Virus record (IMG/VR): IMGVR_UViG_3300032304_000405
Location: 1-20,714 of that record
DNA length: 20,714 nucleotides
Strand: one strand, 5' to 3'
Source: a virus
Shown: positions 15,355 through 20,714 of the stretch, one piece after another
Layout of the letters: every line of letters starts with the position of its first letter
How positions within the stretch are numbered: position 1 is the stretch's first letter
The notes under the pieces: model-generated
Told to the model about the DNA's origin: nothing
What the model saw: the letters and a program-made list of their open reading frames with translations, nothing else
Database searches by the model: none
Program-made: the position numbers and the translations under genes

Positions 15355-18205
15355 CGGCTTCGATAATCTCGCGTCTGATTTTCATAACTGTTACCCGCAT
15401 CTGCGGCCCTTTGGTCTTGGCCATCATATCTTTCTTAAGATACTCTACGTTGTACAGTTGTTCAAGCTGGCGCTTAAATGATGAATACCCGAAGCTCATG
15501 GTGGCGCAGTACGCCTTGAGCAGTTGCTCCTCGATGAAGTAGTCGATGTGGTTGGGGATCGGCTCATGCTCCACCCGCCCGAACACCTTGTTGCGTGTAA
15601 TCGACAGATCGATGTCCTTGCCACTACCCAGTTCAGCCATGAGGCCGCCCTTGCTAGGCTTAATCACCACAAAACTGCCGTAGTTGTCACGGGTATAGGC
15701 GTTCAGTACATCTACAGCGGTGCGCACACTGCTCTTCATACTGGCTCGCATATAGTCCACAGCCTTTTTGTAGGAGTTCAGAATGTGGCGGTAGGGTATC
15801 TCGGCCACACCTAGCTCTTTAAACGCTTTAAGGGCGCATATAGAAGCCCCCACGCCAGCCATCCAGAAGCGCTCATCGTTGGTTGCCTTGAACTCGGTAT
15901 ACATACCGGCAACGGCTTCGCCAACTATCTTAGGGAACTGGTCAACGTTGTCAGCAAGGTACTGAGCCAAGGCGTAACCCGCCACGCCGTAGTTGTGCTG
16001 TAAAGACTTGATGATCTCAATCTCATGGGGTTCCCACTTCAACTCGTCTTCAAGCACAAACTCTAGCAAGCGGCGTAGTTCACCTTCCGATGAATGAGTA
16101 CGCCCACCAGTCAAGTAGTCCACGATGTGGGTATTGGAAGACATCAACGCATTGGTCATCCATGTCGACAAGTTCAGGCGCTCTTTGTTGGAGCCAGACT
16201 CCATACGCTCTTTGCCACGGCCTTCGGTCATGTCCAGTAGGAACTCAGGCAACCACTCGAAGTCGTCTCGGTTCTTGGATGTGATCTCGTCAGTGATAAG
16301 CGGGTGGCTGTTAAGCAGGCCCAAGCGTTGTTGCATAGCAACAGGCGATGTGCTCTTGCCTGTGCGGTAGTGGGTGGGGTGTCCCCAGACCGATGCTGCA
16401 GCCTCCAGCGCCAGCGTCTTACCTGTACCAGATTCGGTACTGGCACAGTGGTACGTCATGCCGTAGATGCCTGTAAAGCGCATGAAAGGTGCGCCAGCAC
16501 CGGCAAGCAAAACGGCTAGGTGATCCCACATCTTCTTGGCGATCAGCATGTCGATGAACGCACGCCATGCTTCCATAGTGCCGCGAGGCTCGGTGTTCTT
16601 GGTGATGTTCTCCAAGCCCGGCATTGGGACTTTGACAGGGGGTTTACCCTTAGTAAAGATACGACCCGCAAATACATACGAGTTGTCAGGTTGCCAACCA
16701 TAGCTGTCTGGAACTTTGATTGGTGTTTTGTTAGTGCTAGATTCTTCCACGCATGCCCTCACATATTCAAAAAGGTTTTTGTCGTTGTTGTGGCCAAAAG
16801 AGGCCACGATGTTTTGACTCGCCAGTGCTTTGACTGTCTCGTCCTTGCTGACCACGGCTCTTTGCGGCATGACTACGTTGATCGCCCCTTCGGGTCTGAG
16901 CGCAATCATGTGCACAGTGTGGTCGTTGTTGCTGTTGAGTATGTCCACTACAAACAATTCGTAGGGCAGCAGCATCACTTGCTTCTTTGTCTTAACGCCT
17001 TCGTCATCCTCGACCATACGCTCCATAAAGATGCCACCATTGGTGCCATAGGCATAACCACGAGGCGGTGTTGGGCGTGTGACCTTGACGACTTCTTTCT
17101 CCGTGACTGTGCTGTCACTCGTTAGCTTGACCTCAATTTCTTTCTCCTCTACTTCCACAGACAACTCACGTCCAAGGATCAGGGGGTTAGTTATTTTTCC
17201 CCAGTGCGGGCATGTTGGGCACACGCCGGGGTTCTCTGAGTCCATCTTGATACAGGGATATGGGCCCTTGATGCTTTGCAGCTTTTGATTCATGCGCTCA
17301 GGCTCATAGGGGTGCATCTGGCTAAGCCAGACAGCCGCCTTGTTGCCGTCTTCACAGACCTTAGTCCATGAAAGCAAGCCCCTCCAGATCGGCTCCATGC
17401 CCTCTTCTGTCGCATGTTCTACGTAGTGCCCCAACTGACCACAGCCACGCCCTTGCTGAGTCGCCAACCAAATTGGTTTGAACTTGGTTATGCTGTTCTC
17501 AAACAGTTTGACGCTAGTCGCTGAAGGCGCGGCAGACGGGCGAGCCCCCGGCAAATCTAGTTTCGGCACGGCCTGCGGCTCGTAGATTGACCCAGACAGC
17601 TTCTCCCTGATGAGGGTAGCCACGGCATCAAAATCAAAGTTATCGCCTTCAGTCAGTATGCGCACGGGGCGCGGTGTTGCGTACTTCTTCTTGAAGTTGG
17701 TTGTCTCGGGTACACGCAATACACGGGCGGCATCAGCCGTCACAGTCATATCAATCGCCAAGCTCTCCTGTTTGCATAGGCGCTTGAAGTTCTCGGCCAC
17801 AGGTTTCCAAGAGTCCACCGGCACAGCCGCATGCAATGGCCAGTAGCAGTGCAGACCGCCACCAGAACCAACAACATAGGGCGTACCCAAGGCTCCTAAG
17901 CCCGTCTTCTCCAAAAACGCATTGAGTGCAAAGGCGGCATCTTTCTTCGATGCGTACCCATCCATGTCAATGAACAGTGATTTCACATACTGCGCATTTG
18001 CAGCCTGTCGATTGTCTTCAATGCCAAAGGTAGCCAAGGCAAAGTAAACATCCAACTTACTGCTGTGCCAGCGCTTGATAGGCGCTGTTGTTTCGTCGAG
18101 TGCGTCAACAAAGACGTGCTCTTTCGCTCTAGTAAGTTCCGCCACACAATACCGGCCAAATTCTGGCGGCGGCAGAACAACCGCTAAAAACTCAAGCGGA
18201 GTCAT
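15314..18205 (-). CDS. Primase-helicase fusion (AEP-type primase plus ATPase helicase)
   Basis: A 963-aa replication protein. The N-terminal part looks like an archaeo-eukaryotic-type primase: SLFIDMDGY gives the acidic pair D80 and D82, GSGGGLHCYW gives H119, and MTVTADAARVLRVP (153-166) supplies a conserved-looking Arg region. A Cys cluster (C318, C329, C332, with H334) may bind zinc. A DUF927-like segment (about 500-540, YGWQPDNSYVFAGRIF) precedes a P-loop ATPase with Walker A ESGTGKT (591-597) and a likely Walker B LITDE (636-640), as in phage superfamily 3-like helicases. The protein would unwind DNA and lay primers at the phage replication fork. AAGGA five bases before the ATG supports the start. 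It lies 17 bases downstream of the clamp-motif microprotein and overlaps the 74-aa gene. The primase and ATPase assignments are confident; the exact helicase family is less so. Confidence 0.9.
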   Translation of the reverse strand: MTPLEFLAVVLPPPEFGRYCVAELTRAKEHVFVDALDETTAPIKRWHSSKLDVYFALATFGIEDNRQAANAQYVKSLFIDMDGYASKKDAAFALNAFLEKTGLGALGTPYVVGSGGGLHCYWPLHAAVPVDSWKPVAENFKRLCKQESLAIDMTVTADAARVLRVPETTNFKKKYATPRPVRILTEGDNFDFDAVATLIREKLSGSIYEPQAVPKLDLPGARPSAAPSATSVKLFENSITKFKPIWLATQQGRGCGQLGHYVEHATEEGMEPIWRGLLSWTKVCEDGNKAAVWLSQMHPYEPERMNQKLQSIKGPYPCIKMDSENPGVCPTCPHWGKITNPLILGRELSVEVEEKEIEVKLTSDSTVTEKEVVKVTRPTPPRGYAYGTNGGIFMERMVEDDEGVKTKKQVMLLPYELFVVDILNSNNDHTVHMIALRPEGAINVVMPQRAVVSKDETVKALASQNIVASFGHNNDKNLFEYVRACVEESSTNKTPIKVPDSYGWQPDNSYVFAGRIFTKGKPPVKVPMPGLENITKNTEPRGTMEAWRAFIDMLIAKKMWDHLAVLLAGAGAPFMRFTGIYGMTYHCASTESGTGKTLALEAAASVWGHPTHYRTGKSTSPVAMQQRLGLLNSHPLITDEITSKNRDDFEWLPEFLLDMTEGRGKERMESGSNKERLNLSTWMTNALMSSNTHIVDYLTGGRTHSSEGELRRLLEFVLEDELKWEPHEIEIIKSLQHNYGVAGYALAQYLADNVDQFPKIVGEAVAGMYTEFKATNDERFWMAGVGASICALKAFKELGVAEIPYRHILNSYKKAVDYMRASMKSSVRTAVDVLNAYTRDNYGSFVVIKPSKGGLMAELGSGKDIDLSITRNKVFGRVEHEPIPNHIDYFIEEQLLKAYCATMSFGYSSFKRQLEQLYNVEYLKKDMMAKTKGPQMRVTVMKIRREIIEADEVLLTAPSVGES

Positions 18206-18222
18206 TAAATTCCTTGGTGGGG

Positions 18223-18408
18223 TTACTGGAACAGATCTAATTGCTTGGGATCTATTGGCAAGCGCTCATCGCCCGGAGTCAAAGCTTCCAAGCGTCTGAT
18301 GAGTTCAAGCTGAAAGTCCTTGGGTAACCCGTTGGGAAATTCAATCATCTCTGCGCTGAAGTAAATCAGCTCTTTCGTGGTGAGGGATCGAGGTTGTATT
18401 CTTTGCAT
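18223..18408 (-). CDS. 61-aa protein with C-terminal sliding-clamp-binding motif
   Basis: A small charged, helical protein beginning MQRIQPRSLTTKELIYF and ending PIDPKQLDLFQ. The body has a TTKEL...LPKDFQLELIRRLEAL pattern seen in small unannotated phage replication-region proteins. QLDLF matches the consensus QL[SD]LF by which bacterial polymerases and regulators bind the DnaN sliding clamp, and it sits at the free C-terminus after a Pro/Asp-rich spacer, where such motifs are usually exposed. It is therefore a candidate recruiter, or inhibitor, of the host or phage clamp. This is inference from a short motif. An upstream ATG at 18420 would add four residues, but GGAG lies only correctly for the ATG at 18408. 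The gene overlaps the end of the HTH gene by 43 bases and sits 17 bases before the primase-helicase. Confidence 0.75.
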   Translation of the reverse strand: MQRIQPRSLTTKELIYFSAEMIEFPNGLPKDFQLELIRRLEALTPGDERLPIDPKQLDLFQ

Positions 18409-18659
18409 ATTTTTCTCCATGCCTCGTCTGCTGAATGCGAGGTCTTCATTATGTGAGTTAAGAAATCGACGCGGTCACGATAGGCTACAAACACTTCCGT
18501 GCCTGTAAACCAGTTGTAGACAGTCTGCCGAGAGACGCCAAGCGCATAGGCAATCTTCGTGACGGGGAAGTCAAGATGGATCGCCCAACGCCCAAGCTGG
18601 TTGCCCAGAGACTTGGGTGTCTTAGCTACTTCGTCAATAATTTTTTGAGAATAGGCCAT
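18366..18659 (-). CDS. Small helix-turn-helix protein
   Basis: A 97-aa protein with a clear helix-turn-helix at about 31-53: FPVTKIAYALGVSRQTVYNW, where ALGVSRQTVYNW is the turn and recognition helix. N-terminal residues form a charged helix, and the C-terminal third (DEAWRKICKEYNLD) is probably another helix. It likely binds DNA, as a regulator of early phage genes or as a replication accessory protein. The operon position between the acidic-tailed protein and the primase does not decide which. No Shine-Dalgarno is visible before the ATG; instead a GC-rich hairpin ends eight bases upstream, so its translation may be weak or controlled by RNA folding. It overlaps the start of the 61-aa gene. 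Confidence 0.8.
   Translation of the reverse strand: MAYSQKIIDEVAKTPKSLGNQLGRWAIHLDFPVTKIAYALGVSRQTVYNWFTGTEVFVAYRDRVDFLTHIMKTSHSADEAWRKICKEYNLDPSPRKS
18409..18418 (-). promoter_or_regulatory. Ribosome binding site deciding the 61-aa start
   Basis: GGAG (18418 down to 18415) followed by AAAAAT lies at ideal spacing before the ATG at 18408. The alternative ATG at 18420 has GAGG only one base away, which is too close to work well. Confidence 0.6.
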
Positions 18660-18667
18660 GTTTTTAA

Positions 18668-18685
18668 AGGGGGCCGAAGCCCCCT
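18668..18685 (-). terminator. cUUCGg hairpin, possible terminator or attenuator
   Basis: On the - strand AGGGGGC and GCCCCCT pair as a 7-bp stem closed by a TTCG loop, i.e. a C(UUCG)G tetraloop, which is unusually stable. It is followed by TTTAAAAAC and then the ATG of the HTH gene. The stem fits an intrinsic terminator after the 327-aa gene, but the T-run is only three bases long. It may therefore be a partial terminator, or an mRNA end-protecting and translation-limiting hairpin, that lowers expression of the downstream replication genes. Confidence 0.6.
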
Positions 18686-18691
18686 GTGTAC

Positions 18692-19675
18692 TTACTCATC
18701 GTCCCAATCAGCAACGATGTCGGCCAGCTTGTTCTTCTTAGCTGGAACGGACTCAACCTTGGCCGCGGCTTTGCGCACTTCGGGTTCTTCTTCAGCCTCC
18801 ACTTCAGCGGCTTTGGCTTTCTTGGCCTTGGTTGCTTTGACTTCAGCAATGGCTTGAGCATCGTCCTCATCCAGCAGATCACCAAGGGTCTTGGTGCTAG
18901 GCGCTTTGCCAGACAGGGCAAGCGGTGCGGGTGAGGCAACGCCATCAGCAAAGGCAGGGGTAACAGCTACGGCCTTCTCTGCATCCTTAGAGTTGGCTTG
19001 GTTCTGCGCAGACTCATACTCAGCATCAGTCAACCAACGCACAGGGGCAAAGACAATCTTTGGAGACTCAGCTTGTGTATCAAACTTCATGCGTGTGACG
19101 ATGGCGTCCAAGTTAACAGGCGGTGTCTGCGCGGCCATGTAGCGAGCGTATGCTTGCAGTGGGCGCTTCTCGCCGTCTTCCTTGCCGAAAATAGATGTAG
19201 CAGGCAAAGTAACTTGTAACACGTCACCATCCGGATTGTTAGCCAACACGACAGCCAAGCGCTGTTGGTAGCGGCATGCACGGCTTTGACCATTACCAGA
19301 CCCAGCGATGTTCTGTGGGCATGTAGCACAGCTTGATGACTGCTTGTTCTTCACGTTGGAGTCAGGCTTCTCACCATCAGCAGACGTGCAGTCAGGGGGT
19401 GCGGCTGCAGCATCTTTATCGTAGCCACCAGCGTAGAAAATACGGCTGACCTTTGGGGCAGCTTTGACCACGATCACATCCAAGTGACGCTCATCAATCG
19501 ATGCGATCTCTTTGCCGTTAGACAACAGTCTGAACACACCGCCCTTGATAGAGACGCGTTTCATGCCACCGCCAGAACCTGCACCACCAGCCAAGGCTAG
19601 CGTGGTTGCTGACAGGACTGCATTCTTAGCAAATGCAGGGACGTTTGAGGGGTTGAACATTGCAATATTGCTCAT
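18692..19675 (-). CDS. Putative ssDNA-binding protein with acidic C-terminal tail
   Basis: A 327-aa protein. The N-terminal two thirds have beta-rich stretches (MKRVSIKGGVFRLLSNGKEI, 38-57; LDVIVVKAAPKVSRIFYAGG, 65-84; DVLQVTLPATSIFG, about 151-164) that could form an OB-like or related fold. Four cysteines (C96, C116, C119, C134) are spaced as a possible zinc site. Residues about 240-315 are a Lys/Glu/Ala-rich, low-complexity linker, and the protein ends in a short acidic tail, ADWDDE. A folded core, flexible linker and acidic tail is the layout of phage and bacterial SSB proteins, and the gene lies in a replication operon with a helicase and primase. I see no diagnostic SSB family motif, so the function is inferred. 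A weak TGGAAA precedes the ATG, and the gene starts 11 bases after the 133-aa gene. Confidence 0.85.
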   Translation of the reverse strand: MSNIAMFNPSNVPAFAKNAVLSATTLALAGGAGSGGGMKRVSIKGGVFRLLSNGKEIASIDERHLDVIVVKAAPKVSRIFYAGGYDKDAAAAPPDCTSADGEKPDSNVKNKQSSSCATCPQNIAGSGNGQSRACRYQQRLAVVLANNPDGDVLQVTLPATSIFGKEDGEKRPLQAYARYMAAQTPPVNLDAIVTRMKFDTQAESPKIVFAPVRWLTDAEYESAQNQANSKDAEKAVAVTPAFADGVASPAPLALSGKAPSTKTLGDLLDEDDAQAIAEVKATKAKKAKAAEVEAEEEPEVRKAAAKVESVPAKKNKLADIVADWDDE

Positions 19676-19686
19676 TTGATTTCCAT

Positions 19687-20088
19687 TTAAGTTGGTTTAC
19701 GTACAGAGATGTCATACTCGGATGTCGAGTTTAGGCCGGGCGGTACGACCCCGGGGTTTTCTTCTAAGAACTGAGCCATGTTGGTCTGCGCAATGCGCTT
19801 CTCCAGTAGCTCAACAGCTTCGTGCGCCAGTACGAACTTTTTAAATTCGTCCCAGTCTTGCGTGGTGTAGCGAGTCTTCACGGACATGACTGCCGTGCCC
19901 TCGGTAGTGCGAACTGATGTGACGCCCATCGCCTTCATCTGCTCCTTGATTGCGTTCTTGATTTCGTCTTGTTGAGCCTTGAGTATTTCCGCTTGGGTGT
20001 CGTACTCTTGGGTCAATGTAGTCATGCGAGAGCGCAGCTTGCGGTATATCTTGACAAGCTTATCTAACGGTACGTTATCTTCTTCCAT
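19687..20088 (-). CDS. 133-aa coiled-coil phage protein of unknown function
   Basis: The N-terminal half (about 8-52) is a charged helix with heptad character (KLVKIYRKLRSRMTTLTQEY onward) and should form a coiled coil. It is followed by a short beta section (GVTSVRTTEGTAVMSVKTRY, 55-74), a helix (WDEFKKFVLAHEAVELLEKR), and a C-terminal FLEENPGVVPPGLN segment. The layout of a long helix then a beta hairpin recalls Gp157-type phage proteins, but I cannot claim membership. As the first gene after the promoter in the replication operon, directly before the putative ssDNA-binding protein, an accessory role in replication or recombination is plausible. AGGAG five bases before the ATG strongly supports the start. 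Confidence 0.83.
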   Translation of the reverse strand: MEEDNVPLDKLVKIYRKLRSRMTTLTQEYDTQAEILKAQQDEIKNAIKEQMKAMGVTSVRTTEGTAVMSVKTRYTTQDWDEFKKFVLAHEAVELLEKRIAQTNMAQFLEENPGVVPPGLNSTSEYDISVRKPT

Positions 20089-20098
20089 TACTTCTCCT
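20089..20098 (-). promoter_or_regulatory. Strong ribosome binding site of the 133-aa gene
   Basis: AGGAG (20098 down to 20094) with spacer AAGTA before the ATG at 20088. It is the best Shine-Dalgarno match before a real gene in the - strand block, consistent with high expression of the first gene after the promoter. Confidence 0.6.
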
Positions 20099-20126
20099 GT
20101 TTATGAATGTTTGTCTAAGGTTGGAC

Positions 20127-20156
20127 AGTATAGACGGGTTTTATAGCATGTGTAAA
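20127..20156 (-). promoter_or_regulatory. Probable sigma70-type promoter of the replication operon
   Basis: On the - strand TTTACA (20156 to 20151) and TATACT (20132 to 20127) match the -35 and -10 consensus at five of six positions each, with an 18-base spacer. Transcription would start near 20120, about 30 bases before the ATG of the 133-aa gene. It lies in the only sizeable gap (74 bases) of the - strand block, between the helicase and that gene. Confidence 0.5.
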
Positions 20157-20162
20157 CTCCTT

Positions 20163-20714
20163 TTACGATTTAATTTCAGTGTCGAACATCTGGGTTAGTA
20201 GTAAGTTATCACTAACTTTCCCTGCTAAGGCTTTAAACATTCGTTCCTCAATTGCACTGCCTTGAATGTGAATCACCGTAACTTTGTCTGACGTTTGCCC
20301 CTTGCGGTCAGCACGCGCACAGCACTGGATGTACTGCTCAACAGACATGAGCGGCCCGTAGAACACCACAGTATCGGCGGCAGTAAGCGTAATGCCGTGC
20401 GCAGTAGCCGCAGGTTGCATCACCAGTACGCGGGGGTTGTCCTCGGTCTGAAAGCGGTTGATGATTCCGCCTCGCTTGCTAGGCGACACGTCCCCTTGGA
20501 TGCACTCGTTGGAGATACCGCGTTTGGTCAGGTGTGTGCTTATGGTGTCGATGATGCTGCGAAACAGTGCAAAGACGATGACCTTGCGGTTGGTCTCTTC
20601 TAGTATCTCCTCCAGTACCGCAAGCCTAGGCGCAGAATCGAACTCCACAACTTCTCTGTCGTCTGTGTAAGCCGCGCCACAACTGATCTGCAACAGCTTA
20701 CTTACCCCAGCCGC
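20163..20714 (-). CDS. SNF2-type DNA helicase/ATPase, C-terminal part (cut by window edge)
   Basis: The frame is open through the right edge of the window (…AAGVSKLLQISCGAAYTDD), so the N-terminal ATPase half with Walker A and B lies outside, and any start codon inside the window is not the true start. The visible part is the second RecA-like lobe: RKVIVFALFRSIIDT (motif IV region), VLVMQPAATAHGITLTAADT (motif V) and QYIQCCARADRKGQT (motif VI with the arginine finger; compare QxxxRxxRxGQ of SNF2 proteins). Phage SNF2-like helicases remodel protein-DNA complexes or help replication and recombination. Here the gene heads a replication block and may be read in one transcript with the genes below. 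It stops 74 bases before the next gene, with a promoter in between. Confidence 0.9.
   Translation of the reverse strand, partial: AAGVSKLLQISCGAAYTDDREVVEFDSAPRLAVLEEILEETNRKVIVFALFRSIIDTISTHLTKRGISNECIQGDVSPSKRGGIINRFQTEDNPRVLVMQPAATAHGITLTAADTVVFYGPLMSVEQYIQCCARADRKGQTSDKVTVIHIQGSAIEERMFKALAGKVSDNLLLTQMFDTEIKS

Noticed and set aside
16520-17125. 201-aa open frame on the + strand opposite the primase-helicase
   Set aside because: It lies wholly antisense to a well-supported gene, is rich in Cys, His and Phe, and has no upstream ribosome site or recognisable motif; it is a shadow frame.
18223-18420. Longer 65-aa form of the clamp-motif protein starting at 18420
   Set aside because: The GAGG before that ATG is only one base away, while GGAG is ideally placed for the ATG at 18408.
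20163-20693. TTG at 20693 as the start of a 176-aa helicase
   Set aside because: The frame continues without a stop to the window edge and the product lacks the first helicase lobe, so the TTG is internal.
1-20714. tRNA genes, CRISPR arrays, insertion sequences, integrase or att sites
   Set aside because: I looked for tRNA-like cloverleaf arms, regularly spaced direct repeats, transposase motifs and integrase motifs and saw none that I could support.

Overview
The window looks like part of the genome of an uncultured tailed bacteriophage (Caudoviricetes). It has long tightly packed gene blocks, no rRNA, tRNA or host metabolic genes, phage-type virion genes on the + strand and a phage DNA replication block on the - strand. 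Base composition is close to balanced and most starts have Shine-Dalgarno-like sequences, so the host is a bacterium. The protein style (Gly-rich 'MADGGIAGY' motifs, DUF4214, large polyvalent protein) is what I associate with environmental and freshwater phages. I cannot name a host or a genus from sequence alone.

The + strand block (about 1-15176) starts with a probable scrap of an upstream gene. Four genes follow, read in one direction with gaps of 5 to 63 bases: a 1089-aa DUF4214 protein, a 351-aa Gln-rich protein, a 624-aa coiled-coil protein with Gly motifs, and a giant 2928-aa polyvalent protein. The giant protein has N-terminal hydrophobic helices, long coiled coils, a zincin-like HEVGAH segment, an internal Tat-like SRRTFLRG motif and a C-terminal LPD38-type region. 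By position and style these four are most likely virion or DNA-ejection proteins. The giant protein may be injected with the DNA, as proposed for polyvalent proteins generally; that is inference.

The - strand block (20714 down to 15130) is a replication module. In order of transcription it contains the C-terminal half of an SNF2-type helicase (cut by the window edge), a likely sigma70 promoter, a 133-aa coiled-coil protein, a 327-aa acidic-tailed protein that may bind ssDNA, a stable cUUCGg hairpin, a 97-aa helix-turn-helix protein, a 61-aa protein ending in the sliding-clamp-binding sequence QLDLFQ, a 963-aa primase-helicase fusion, and a 74-aa protein of unknown function. The two blocks converge and overlap by 47 bases near 15130-15176, next to a perfect 24-bp palindrome.

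The observations most worth checking are the clamp-motif microprotein upstream of the primase-helicase; the lower-GC, FSR-bounded module in the giant protein that holds the zincin-like and Tat-like motifs; the internal repeats of the DUF4214 protein; and the palindrome at the convergent junction. Sequence gaps longer than 300 bases without a gene do not occur.
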